Source of the DNA: Afipia sp.
GTDB taxonomy: Bacteria; Pseudomonadota; Alphaproteobacteria; Rhizobiales; Xanthobacteraceae
Direction: 5' to 3'
NCBI GenBank assembly: GCA_024508675.1
Contig: JANINQ010000001.1
Coordinates: 62,001 to 126,000, forward strand
DNA length: 64,000 bases
This document shows, one piece after another, positions 45,685 through 53,201 of the stretch (its first letter is position 1; each line of letters starts with the position of its first letter). Both the position numbers and the translations under genes were made by a program. The notes beneath the pieces were generated by a model. The model saw only the letters and a list, made by a program, of their open reading frames with translations. It did no database searches and was not told the origin of the DNA.

Positions 45685-46584
45685 CTATGCCCTTGCGCCG
45701 CCGCTGAGAATGTCGCGGTCCGCGCGCGAGCGCTGCGTCACGAAGTTGATAACGGCGCGGACCGGCGGCAGATCGATCAGGTCCGGATGCGCAAGCAGCC
45801 AGATGTCGGAAATGCCTGCCAGCTTTTGCGGCGAGACGCGGATCAGGTCGTCATGCGCGTCCCCGACGATGCAGGACATGGCGCAGATGCCGATACCGGC
45901 GCGGACAGCCGCGAGCATGTCGGCCTGCGACGAGCAGCGCATCACCACAGAAGCTTGCCGCGCGACGTGATCGCTCCAGCGGCCAAGCTCGGCGTTGGAG
46001 GCGCGGTCCGCGAAGCCGATGATGTTATGGTGCTCCCAGTCGTCGCGATGGGCGGGCAGCGGATGGCGCGCAGCGTAATCGCGCGAGGCATAGAATCCGA
46101 CGCCTAGCCGCGCGATCTTTCGGCCAACAAGGTTTTCGTCGCCGCTCTGATAGATGCGCAGCACGATATCGGCCTCGCGCTTGCGCACGCTGACCGGGAA
46201 CGGATGGGTGACGAACTCGATCTGAACGTCGGGATGGGTTTCGATGAAAGATGCCATGTGCGGCATCAGCCAGTAGGCCGCGAGCGTCGGTCCGATGGAA
46301 AACTTCACCAGCCCGCGCGCCTTGTTGCCTCTGGCCGATACGGCAGCCTCGGCACGCAGCGCAGCTGCCTCCATCACTGCGGCATGTTCGCGGAAGCGGC
46401 GGCCCTGCGCCGTCAGTGTCAGGCCTTCATTGGAGCGAACGAACAGCTTGGTGCCGAGCTGGGCTTCCAGCGCGGCGACTTCACGGCTGACGGTGGGATG
46501 GCTCGAACGTAGTCGCCGCGCGGCAGCAAGATAGCTGCCGGATTCGGTGACAGCCAGGAATGTCCTGCAAAGGTCCCAGTCCAT
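45685..46584 (-). CDS. LysR-family transcriptional regulator
   Basis: A 299-residue regulator with an N-terminal winged helix-turn-helix (MDWDLCRTFLAVTESGSYLAAARRL; SHPTVSREVAALEAQLGTKLFVRS) and a C-terminal ligand-binding domain (GLVKFSIGPTLAAYWLMPH). It is divergent from a nitronate-monooxygenase-like gene, and the 96-base gap contains a good inverted repeat (46585-46624) that starts right at its own ATG, consistent with control of the neighbour and autoregulation. The effector is unknown. Confidence 0.88.
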   Translation of the reverse strand: MDWDLCRTFLAVTESGSYLAAARRLRSSHPTVSREVAALEAQLGTKLFVRSNEGLTLTAQGRRFREHAAVMEAAALRAEAAVSARGNKARGLVKFSIGPTLAAYWLMPHMASFIETHPDVQIEFVTHPFPVSVRKREADIVLRIYQSGDENLVGRKIARLGVGFYASRDYAARHPLPAHRDDWEHHNIIGFADRASNAELGRWSDHVARQASVVMRCSSQADMLAAVRAGIGICAMSCIVGDAHDDLIRVSPQKLAGISDIWLLAHPDLIDLPPVRAVINFVTQRSRADRDILSGGARA

Positions 46585-46624
46585 ATGTTCAATCCTGAAG
46601 GCAGAAGTGTTCAAGATTGGACAT
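46585..46624. promoter_or_regulatory. Candidate LysR operator
   Basis: ATGTTCAATC (46585-46594) and GATTGGACAT (46615-46624) are inverted copies with one mismatch. The element spans 40 bases between the divergent LysR and flavoenzyme genes, directly adjoining the regulator's start codon. This is a typical place for a LysR regulatory site. Confidence 0.55.
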
Positions 46625-46680
46625 CCAGTGGTCCGGGTCAAGATGTTATTGTTGCTTACATCCAAAACAGGAACAGTCCG

Positions 46681-47655
46681 ATGCCGCTTCCAGCCTCGCT
46701 TACCGGTAAGCTTGAACTCCCCGTTCTCGGGTCGCCGCTTTTCATCGTATCAGGGCCAGAGCTTGTAATCGCGCAGTGCAAGGCCGGCATTGTGGGATCG
46801 TTTCCGGCGCTCAATGCGCGGCCGGTGGAAAAGCTCGGCGAATGGCTGACCCAGATTGAGGATGAGCTTGGCGAATATCAGGCGAAGCATCCGGACAAGA
46901 AGGTCGCGCCTTATGCGGTGAACCAGATCTGCCACGCATCCAACGATCGCCTGATGAAGGACATGGAGACCTGTGTGAAGCACAAGGTTCCGGTCATCAT
47001 CACCTCGCTGCGTCCGCCGTCCGAGATCGTCGAAGCAGCGCACTCCTATGGCGGTGTGGTGTTTCACGATGTGATCAATGTGAAGCATGCCCGCAAGGCC
47101 GCCGAGCAGGGTGTCGACGGGCTCATCCTGGTGTGCGCTGGCGCGGGCGGTCATGCCGGCACGCTGTCACCGTTCGCGCTGGTGCGCGAGGTGAAGCAGT
47201 GGTTCAAGGGCACGATTCTGCTGTCGGGTGCGATCTCCGACGGCTGGGGCATTGCGTCCGCGCTCGCGCTCGGTGCCGACATGGCCTACATGGGCACGCG
47301 TTTTATCGCGACCGTCGAGGCCAATGCCGATCAGGCCTACAAGAAGGCGCTGACCGAATACGCTGCACACGACACCGTCTACACCAATCTGTTCACGGGC
47401 GTTCATGGCAACTATCTCGGCCCTTCGATCGCGGCCGCGGGGCTTGATCCCGACAATCTGCCGGTGGCGGACAAGACCAAGATGAACTTCGGCTCGGGCG
47501 GCAACATGAAGGCCAAGGCCTGGCGCGACATCTGGGGATGCGGACAGGGCATCGGCCAGATCACGGATATTCCGTCAGTGGCGGAATTGGTCGAGCGCCT
47601 GAAAAGTGAGTTCGCCGATGCGACCGGAGATTTCGCGAAGCGCATCAGTGCCTGA
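46681..47655 (+). CDS. FMN-dependent nitronate monooxygenase-like oxidoreductase
   Basis: A 324-residue TIM-barrel flavoprotein of the NPD/2-nitropropane dioxygenase family. The phosphate-binding CAGAGGHAGTLSPFA and LSGAISDGWGIASALALGADMAYMGTRF are characteristic. Members oxidise alkyl nitronates or act as NADH:quinone reductases or enoyl reductases. The start at 46681 gives the family's usual N-terminus LELPVLGSPLFIVSGPEL. It is divergent from LysR, which may regulate it. Substrate is undetermined. Confidence 0.85.
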   Translation: MPLPASLTGKLELPVLGSPLFIVSGPELVIAQCKAGIVGSFPALNARPVEKLGEWLTQIEDELGEYQAKHPDKKVAPYAVNQICHASNDRLMKDMETCVKHKVPVIITSLRPPSEIVEAAHSYGGVVFHDVINVKHARKAAEQGVDGLILVCAGAGGHAGTLSPFALVREVKQWFKGTILLSGAISDGWGIASALALGADMAYMGTRFIATVEANADQAYKKALTEYAAHDTVYTNLFTGVHGNYLGPSIAAAGLDPDNLPVADKTKMNFGSGGNMKAKAWRDIWGCGQGIGQITDIPSVAELVERLKSEFADATGDFAKRISA

Positions 47656-47670
47656 ACGGCATCTGTTCGG

Positions 47671-47692
47671 GGCACGCGCATAAGCGCGTGCC
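47671..47692. terminator. Perfect hairpin after the nitronate-monooxygenase-like gene
   Basis: A perfect stem GGCACGCGC / GCGCGTGCC with loop ATAA lies 15 bases after the stop. No T tract follows, so termination may be partial, and the next gene is only 30 bases further on. Confidence 0.5.
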
Positions 47693-47721
47693 TGTCATAA
47701 CAAATCAACAAGGAGGGACTC

Positions 47722-48912
47722 ATGAAAACGAGAGCATTGCGGACCGCCGCTGTCCTGACGCTTGCAGCTTGCATGCTGACGCAAGCGCAGGCGGATACGA
47801 AAGGTGAGATTCGTATCGGTCAGACATTGCCTTACAGTGGTCCGCTGTCGGGCTTTGGCATTATAGGTCGTGCTCAAGAGGCGTATTTTGAGAAGATCAA
47901 TGCTGAGGGCGGCATCAATGGCCGCAAGATCAAGTTCATCAGCATGGACGATGCTTATTCTCCGCCGAAAACGGTTGAGCACACGCGCAAACTTGTCGAG
48001 CAGGACGAAGTGCAGGTGATGTTCAGCTCACTCGGTACCGCGACCAACAATGCCGTGCACCGTTATCTCAACGGCAAGAAGATCCCGCAGCTCTTCGTGC
48101 TGAGCGGCGCGACCAAGTGGGCCGATCCGAAGGGCTTCCCGTATACCATGCCGGGCATGGCGGCCTATGCGTCCGAGGGCGTGATTTACGCCAAGCATAT
48201 TCTGACCACGAAGCCGAATGCGAAGATCGCCATTCTGGCGCAGAACGACGATTTCGGCCGGGACTATGTCAGCGGCTTTAAGCGGGCGCTCGGCGACAAG
48301 GCCGCGGCACTGATCGTCTCCGAGGTGAGCTATGAGGTGAGCGCGCCGACCATCAGCTCGCAGCTTGCGACGTTGAAGGCATCGGGCGCGGATGTGCTGT
48401 TCGGTGTCGTGCTTGGAAAGTTCACGTCGCAGCTGATCAAGGGCATCGCCGAACTCGGCTGGAAACCGGACATGACGTTCCTGCCGACCTCGGCTGCGTC
48501 GATCTCGTTTCTCGCTCCGGCGGGGCTGGAAAATGCCGTCGGTATGATCTCGTCCAGCAACCAGAAGGACGTCAATGACGTGCAATGGGCGAATGATCCA
48601 GGCGTGAAAGAGTATTTCGCGTTCATGAAGCAGTATCTGCCGAACGCGGATCTCAATAACTCGAATTATTCCGCCGGGTATCATTATGCGCAGCTCATGG
48701 TCGCCGTTCTGAAGGCCTGCAAGGACGACTTCAGCAGCGAGAATATCAAGCGGCAGGCCGCGTCGCTGAAGGACGTACATCTGCCGCTGTTGTTGCCCGG
48801 AATCACCGTCAACACAGGTCCCGATGACTACCTGCCGTTCCAGCAGCTCCTGTTGCGCCGCTTCGATGGCAAGAGCTGGGTGGGCTTCGGCAAGGTGCTC
48901 GACGACCAGTAA
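47722..48912 (+). CDS. ABC transporter substrate-binding protein (LivK/branched-chain amino acid type)
   Basis: A 396-residue periplasmic binding protein with a signal peptide (MKTRALRTAAVLTLAACMLTQAQA). The family start GEIRIGQTLPYSGPLSGFG, then NAEGGINGRKIKFISMDDAYSPPKTVEHTRKLVE, is typical of the peripla_BP_6 group, whose ligands include branched-chain amino acids, urea and aromatic acids. AAGGAGGG gives a strong ribosome site. No permease or ATPase gene is nearby. It lies between a flavoenzyme and an acyl-CoA ligase, so a carboxylic acid ligand is plausible but unproven. Confidence 0.87.
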   Translation: MKTRALRTAAVLTLAACMLTQAQADTKGEIRIGQTLPYSGPLSGFGIIGRAQEAYFEKINAEGGINGRKIKFISMDDAYSPPKTVEHTRKLVEQDEVQVMFSSLGTATNNAVHRYLNGKKIPQLFVLSGATKWADPKGFPYTMPGMAAYASEGVIYAKHILTTKPNAKIAILAQNDDFGRDYVSGFKRALGDKAAALIVSEVSYEVSAPTISSQLATLKASGADVLFGVVLGKFTSQLIKGIAELGWKPDMTFLPTSAASISFLAPAGLENAVGMISSSNQKDVNDVQWANDPGVKEYFAFMKQYLPNADLNNSNYSAGYHYAQLMVAVLKACKDDFSSENIKRQAASLKDVHLPLLLPGITVNTGPDDYLPFQQLLLRRFDGKSWVGFGKVLDDQ

Positions 48913-48925
48913 GCAAGGGCCAGTG

Positions 48926-48962
48926 ACAGGCGCGCCTCATTCAAAGGGACGCGCCTGTTTTC
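48926..48962 (+). terminator. Terminator after the ABC binding-protein gene
   Basis: A stem ACAGGCGCG / CGCGCCTGT with a 15-base loop is followed by TTTTCG. It lies 14 bases after the stop codon and just before the acyl-CoA ligase ribosome site, so the ligase may need read-through or its own promoter. Confidence 0.65.
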
Positions 48963-48987
48963 GTCTTCTTTAAGCCGGAGCAGCATC

Positions 48988-50508
48988 ATGATCATCAGCG
49001 GCGATCGCAGGGTTAGCTATCCCGAGATTCAGGAGCGCATCGCGCGGGCGGCAAATGGCTTCAAGGCGCTGGGTGTTCGCGATGGCGCGCCGGTGGGATT
49101 GATGCTGCGTAACGATTTTGCGTTCTTTGAAGCCTCGGCTGCTGCGGCGATGCTGGGCTCGCCGGTGGTGCCGATCAACTGGCATCTCAAGGCCGAGGAA
49201 GTCGCGTACATTCTTGCCGACAGTGGCGCGCAGGCACTGGTGTGTCATGCTGATCTGCTGCCGCAGATCAAGGACGGTCTGCCGAAGCGGTTGCCGCTGC
49301 TGGTGGTGGAAACGCCGCCGGAGATTGCCGCCGCATTCGGCGTTTCGCCTGAGCTTGCGCGCGTGCCTGATGGTTATGTGAACTGGGACACCTGGCGCGA
49401 TGGTCATACGCCGTCGCGCGAATCGCCGGGCCGTGCCTCACCAATGTTCTATACCTCCGGCACCACGGGGCGGCCGAAGGGCGTGCGGCGTATGCCGATG
49501 CTGCCGGAGCAGATGGTCGCTGCAGAACGCGTCAGCGCCATTACCTATGGCGTGAAGCCGAATGAGGATCAGGTCGTTCTCATGAACGGTCCGATGTATC
49601 ACTCGGCCCCAAACTCTTACGGCATGCTGGCATTCCGTCATGGTTGTACCATTGTGCTGGAGCCGCGTTTCGATCCCGAGGATCTCCTGCAACTGACCGA
49701 GCGCCACAAGGTCACGCACATGCATATGGTGCCGACCATGTTCGTGCGCCTGCTGCGGCTCCCGGACGACGTGAAGTCCCGTTACGACCTTTCGTCATTA
49801 CGCTTCGTCGTGCACGGCGCCGCGCCATGTCCGGTTCCTGTGAAGCGTGCGATGATCGACTGGTGGGGGCCGGTGGTTCACGAATATTTCGGTTCGACCG
49901 AAACCGGCATTCCGATCTGGCATTCGGCGGAGGAAGCGCTGGCGAAGCCCGGCACCGTGGGTCGCGCCATCGAGGGCGGGGTCGTCAAGATCTTCGGGCC
50001 GAACGGAGAGCCGCGCGGGGTCAATGAGATTGGCGAGATTTTCATGCGCCAGACCGCGATCCCGGACTTCGATTATCATCGCAAGGCCGGCGCGCGCGAG
50101 GAGGCTGGCCGCGAAGGACTGATCAGTGTCGGTGATGTCGGTTATCTCGATGAGGACGGCTACCTGTTCCTGTGCGACCGCAAGCGCGACATGGTGATCT
50201 CGGGCGGCGTGAATATCTATCCTGCCGAAATCGAGAACACGCTGATCGGAATGGACGGCGTGCGCGATTGTGCGGTGTTCGGCGTCCCGGATGATGAATT
50301 CGGCGAACGGCTGATGGCCTGTATCGAAAAGGATGCCGGGGTGACGCTGACGCCGAAGGATGTGCAGGATTATCTCCGCAAGCGCTTGGCGAACTTCAAG
50401 GTGCCGAAGGACATCAAGTTCCTCGATGAACTGCCGCGCGAAGCCAGCGGCAAGATTTTCAAGCGCAAGCTGCGCGATCCCTATTGGGAAAATGCCGCAA
50501 GAGCATAA
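48988..50508 (+). CDS. AMP-dependent acyl-CoA synthetase/ligase
   Basis: A 506-residue ANL-superfamily enzyme that forms an acyl-adenylate and then an acyl-CoA. The P-loop MFYTSGTTGRPKGV is at about residues 152-165, then EYFGSTETGI, the hinge region YLFLCDRKRDMVISGGVNIYPAEIEN, and the catalytic lysine near the end in PREASGKIFKRKL. It resembles fatty- or cyclic-acid CoA ligases, but the acyl substrate cannot be read from sequence. It is downstream of the orphan binding protein and convergent with the persulfide-dioxygenase-like gene. Confidence 0.88.
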   Translation: MIISGDRRVSYPEIQERIARAANGFKALGVRDGAPVGLMLRNDFAFFEASAAAAMLGSPVVPINWHLKAEEVAYILADSGAQALVCHADLLPQIKDGLPKRLPLLVVETPPEIAAAFGVSPELARVPDGYVNWDTWRDGHTPSRESPGRASPMFYTSGTTGRPKGVRRMPMLPEQMVAAERVSAITYGVKPNEDQVVLMNGPMYHSAPNSYGMLAFRHGCTIVLEPRFDPEDLLQLTERHKVTHMHMVPTMFVRLLRLPDDVKSRYDLSSLRFVVHGAAPCPVPVKRAMIDWWGPVVHEYFGSTETGIPIWHSAEEALAKPGTVGRAIEGGVVKIFGPNGEPRGVNEIGEIFMRQTAIPDFDYHRKAGAREEAGREGLISVGDVGYLDEDGYLFLCDRKRDMVISGGVNIYPAEIENTLIGMDGVRDCAVFGVPDDEFGERLMACIEKDAGVTLTPKDVQDYLRKRLANFKVPKDIKFLDELPREASGKIFKRKLRDPYWENAARA

Positions 50509-50529
50509 GCGGCGCGTTATCGCGCCGCT
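50508..50529. terminator. Bidirectional hairpin spanning two convergent stop codons
   Basis: A perfect 9-base stem AGCGGCGCG / CGCGCCGCT with loop TTAT. The stem begins at the last base of the acyl-CoA ligase stop (50506-50508), and the loop contains the stop of the convergent persulfide-dioxygenase-like gene (50517-50519). It has no T tract on either side. Confidence 0.6.
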
Positions 50530-51398
50530 GTTGCCTTGAAGGTGACCGGAATCCGCAGGTAGCGCACGCCATTGTCTTCGGCCGGGGGAAATGCGCCGGC
50601 GCGAATGTTGACCTGAATCGATGGCAGCAGCAGCGTCGGGGCGGACAGCGTGGCGTCTCGCGTCTTGCGAGCGGTCACGAATTCGTCCTCCGTCTTGCCT
50701 CCGCCGATGTGGACGTTCCGCTCGCGCTGTTCGCGCACAGTGGTTTCCCACGCATAGGTGTCGCGTCCGGGAGCCTTGTAGTCATGACACATGAACAGGC
50801 GCGTCTCCGGCGGCAATGACAGCAGCTTCCAGATCGAGCGGTAAAGCTGGTGCGCATCGCCGCCGGGAAAATCCGCGCGGGCAGTACCGTAGTCCGGCAT
50901 GAACATCGTATCGCCGACAAACACGGCGTCGCCGATCTTGTAGCTGAGGTCGGCAGGCGTGTGTCCGGGCGTATAGATGCATTCGACCGCGAGATTGCCG
51001 ATCTTGAAAACCTCGCCATCCTTGAACAGGTGATCGAAATCGCCGCCATCGGGCTTCATGTCGGTTGCGTTGAAGATCGGGCGGAAGATTCGCTGCACAT
51101 CCTTGATGTGCTCGCCGATGCCGATCTTCGCGCCGGTTTTCGCCTTGATGTAGGGCGCGCCCGAGAGGTGATCGGCGTGGGCGTGGGTTTCCAGCGCCCA
51201 CGCGATGGTCAGCTTGCGGTCGGCGGCGGCCTTGAGAATCGTCTCCACGGAGCGGGTGTCCACCTCGCCCGACTTGGGATCGTAATTCAGCACAGGATCG
51301 ATCACCGCGCTTTGCCCCGTCGAAGGGTCGGAGACCAGATAGCTGATGGTGTTGGTGGGTTCGTCAAAGAAGGCCTGGATGTCCGGTGTGACAGTCAT
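50517..51398 (-). CDS. Metallo-beta-lactamase-fold persulfide-dioxygenase-like hydrolase (Blh/ETHE1 type)
   Basis: A 293-residue MBL-fold protein with the metal motif THAHADH at residues 71-77 (His72, His74, Asp76, His77), YTPGHTPAD (next His) and VGDTMFMPDYG. The close relatives Blh and ETHE1-type persulfide dioxygenases oxidise glutathione persulfide. It is divergent from a BigR-like persulfide sensor. Rhodanese and TauE genes complete the module, which strongly favours a sulfide/persulfide detoxification role. The enzyme activity is inferred from family and context. Confidence 0.85.
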   Translation of the reverse strand: MTVTPDIQAFFDEPTNTISYLVSDPSTGQSAVIDPVLNYDPKSGEVDTRSVETILKAAADRKLTIAWALETHAHADHLSGAPYIKAKTGAKIGIGEHIKDVQRIFRPIFNATDMKPDGGDFDHLFKDGEVFKIGNLAVECIYTPGHTPADLSYKIGDAVFVGDTMFMPDYGTARADFPGGDAHQLYRSIWKLLSLPPETRLFMCHDYKAPGRDTYAWETTVREQRERNVHIGGGKTEDEFVTARKTRDATLSAPTLLLPSIQVNIRAGAFPPAEDNGVRYLRIPVTFKATAAR

Positions 51399-51432
51399 GG
51401 AGTGCGCCTTTCAATTTTCGTCGGGTCAGGAG

Positions 51433-51462
51433 TTGACTTTTTATATTAGTAGATGCTAAATA
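51433..51462 (+). promoter_or_regulatory. Promoter of the BigR/SqrR-like regulator operon
   Basis: TTGACT (51433-51438) and TAAATA (51457-51462) are spaced by 18 bases on the plus strand, 22 bases ahead of the regulator's first start codon. The -35 is a good match. It is buried in the same dyad as the divergent promoter. Confidence 0.5.
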
Positions 51463-51467
51463 AGCAA
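51440..51467 (-). promoter_or_regulatory. Promoter of the persulfide-dioxygenase-like gene
   Basis: On the minus strand TTGCTT (51467-51462) and TATAAA (51445-51440) are separated by 16 bases. It overlaps the nested dyad at 51442-51478 and the divergent promoter of the ArsR-type gene, so one bound repressor could shut both. Confidence 0.55.
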
Positions 51468-51478
51468 TAGCTAATATA
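51442..51478. promoter_or_regulatory. Nested dyad, candidate BigR/SqrR operator
   Basis: The outer arms TATATTAG (51442-51449) and CTAATATA (51471-51478) and inner arms TGCT (51454-51457) and AGCA (51463-51466) share one centre at 51460. The element lies between the divergent blh-like and regulator genes and covers both predicted promoters. AT-rich palindromes like this are known binding sites of BigR-type repressors. Confidence 0.65.
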
Positions 51479-51483
51479 TTGGG

Positions 51484-51825
51484 ATGACGATGAGCGATCA
51501 GTTCTCCGATCTTGCCGCGTTTGAGGCACAAGCGACCGAGGTGGCCGCTATTCTGCGCGAACTTGGCAACGAGCGGCGGCTGATGATCCTGTGCAAGCTG
51601 GTCGAATGGGGCGAGGCAAACGTCTCCGCGCTGGCTGAGGCCGTTGGATTGAGCCAGTCCGCACTGTCGCAGCATCTGGCGAGGATGCGGGACGAGAAGC
51701 TCGTGACCTTCCGGCGGGAGTCACAAGTGCTCTGGTACCGGATCGCCGATCCGCGCATCGAACAGTTGCTGTCGACACTTCAAGTCCTGTTCTGTCCGCC
51801 GCCCAAGCGCCGGACACGGCGCTGA
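51484..51825 (+). CDS. ArsR/SmtB-family persulfide sensor (BigR/SqrR-like)
   Basis: A 113-residue winged-helix repressor. The recognition helix lies in VSALAEAVGLSQSALSQHLARMRDEKLV. Two cysteines, Cys37 (LMILCKL) and Cys104 (VLFCPPP), sit where BigR and SqrR have the pair that forms a disulfide or polysulfide bond on contact with persulfides. The first start is ATG 51484; a second ATG is at 51490. It heads an operon with rhodanese and TauE/SafE and faces the persulfide-dioxygenase-like gene. Metal sensing, as in SmtB, is less likely because the usual metal ligands are not evident. Confidence 0.85.
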   Translation: MTMSDQFSDLAAFEAQATEVAAILRELGNERRLMILCKLVEWGEANVSALAEAVGLSQSALSQHLARMRDEKLVTFRRESQVLWYRIADPRIEQLLSTLQVLFCPPPKRRTRR

Positions 51826-51847
51826 CTATTTTAATTGGAGAAACATC

Positions 51848-52384
51848 ATGACGTTGCGAACCGTCAGCCCCGAGAAAGCCCGCGACATGCTGAATGAAGG
51901 CGCGATTCTGGTCGACATCCGCGACCCGGACGAGCATGCGCGCGAGCGTATTGCCGCCGCCAGGAGCCTGCCGCTCTCCACCCTGGAGCAAGCAGACCTT
52001 GAACTTCATCGTGGAAAGCCCGTGATTTTCCATTGCCGGTCGGGTCAGCGGACCCAGATGAATGCAACGAAGCTGAAGGCCTGCGCGGGAGAGGATTGCG
52101 AGGCCTTCGTGGTGGAGGGCGGTCTCGATGCCTGGCGCAAGGCGGGATTGCCAGTCGTGACGGATCGCCGTCAGCCTATCGAGATGCAGCGGCAAGTGCA
52201 GATCGTTGCGGGCGCGCTGGGCCTTGGCGGAGTCCTGCTTGGTGCCTTCGTCTCGCCGGCGTTCTTCGCGGTGCCGGGGTTTATCGGCGCGGGCTTGCTG
52301 TTCGCAGGACTTACCGGAACTTGTGGAATGGCGAAGCTGCTGAAGCTGGCACCGTGGAATCGCGGCATACTGGGCAAAGTCTGA
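51848..52384 (+). CDS. Rhodanese-domain protein with C-terminal membrane segments (YgaP-like)
   Basis: A 178-residue protein. Residues of about 1-105 form a rhodanese domain with the active-site Cys63 in FHCRSGQRT and DIRDPDEHARERI near the start. Residues of about 120-165 hold two membrane helices (VQIVAGALGLGGVLLGAFV; AVPGFIGAGLLFAGLTGTCGMAKLL), a DUF2892-type tail as in E. coli YgaP. It probably handles persulfide or thiosulfate sulfur at the membrane. It starts 22 bases after the regulator and 43 bases before the exporter. Confidence 0.87.
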   Translation: MTLRTVSPEKARDMLNEGAILVDIRDPDEHARERIAAARSLPLSTLEQADLELHRGKPVIFHCRSGQRTQMNATKLKACAGEDCEAFVVEGGLDAWRKAGLPVVTDRRQPIEMQRQVQIVAGALGLGGVLLGAFVSPAFFAVPGFIGAGLLFAGLTGTCGMAKLLKLAPWNRGILGKV

Positions 52385-52427
52385 TGATGCGCGAGCGCCT
52401 GCTCTCGCTGCGAGTGAGAATGCGAAC

Positions 52428-53201
52428 ATGATGTCCGTGGCGCAAGGATTGCTCGGAGCAGCATCGGGGTCGCTTGTTGGCTTTTCGTTGGGCCTTGTGG
52501 GCGGCGGCGGATCGATCCTTGCGGTGCCGTTGATGGTTTATCTGGTTGGCGTCCCCAATGCGCATGTGGCCATTGGCACCAGTTCGCTCGCAGTAGCGGC
52601 GAGTGCTGCCTTCAACCTGATGATTCATGCGCGCAGCGGCATGGTGAAGTGGGGATGTGCAGCGGTGCTGGCTGCCGCGGGCGTCGTCGGAGCCGCGCTC
52701 GGTTCTGTTATTGGTAAGATGGTGGACGGCCAGCGCCTGCTGACGATGTTCGCGCTGCTGATGTTGGTGGTCGCTTTCCTGATGCGCCGACGCCGGGATC
52801 ATGGTGGCAACAAGTCGGTGCAGCTCAGCAAGACCAATGCGCCGGTGCTTGCCGGCCTGGGGCTGGTGACGGGCATTCTTTCCGGCTTCTTCGGAATCGG
52901 CGGCGGGTTCCTGATCGTACCGGCGCTGGTCTTCGCCACCGACATGCCGCTGGTCTATGCGGTGAGTTCATCGTTGGTAGCGGTGCTGGCCTTCGGCCTC
53001 ACCACGGCGGCAAGTTACGCGATTTCCGGACTCGTGGATTGGCCGCTCACTGCGGTGTTCATCGGTGGCGGGCTTGTGGGCGGCTATATCGGTGTGAAGT
53101 CAGTGCATCTGCTCGCCGACCGGCGAGCGCTGCTCAATGATATTTTTGTGGCCGTCATTTCCTGCGTGGCGATCTACATGCTGATCCGCAGCGTGATCTG
53201 A
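52428..53201 (+). CDS. TauE/SafE-family sulfite/organosulfur exporter
   Basis: A 257-residue membrane protein with about eight helices and the family's paired glycine-rich motifs (GFSLGLVGGGGSILAVPLMVYLVG; SGFFGIGGGFLIVPALV). Family members export sulfite, sulfoacetate or thiosulfate. In this operon it likely removes sulfite or thiosulfate made by persulfide oxidation. It is the last gene of the sensor operon and abuts the convergent molybdopterin gene with no gap. Confidence 0.87.
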   Translation: MMSVAQGLLGAASGSLVGFSLGLVGGGGSILAVPLMVYLVGVPNAHVAIGTSSLAVAASAAFNLMIHARSGMVKWGCAAVLAAAGVVGAALGSVIGKMVDGQRLLTMFALLMLVVAFLMRRRRDHGGNKSVQLSKTNAPVLAGLGLVTGILSGFFGIGGGFLIVPALVFATDMPLVYAVSSSLVAVLAFGLTTAASYAISGLVDWPLTAVFIGGGLVGGYIGVKSVHLLADRRALLNDIFVAVISCVAIYMLIRSVI

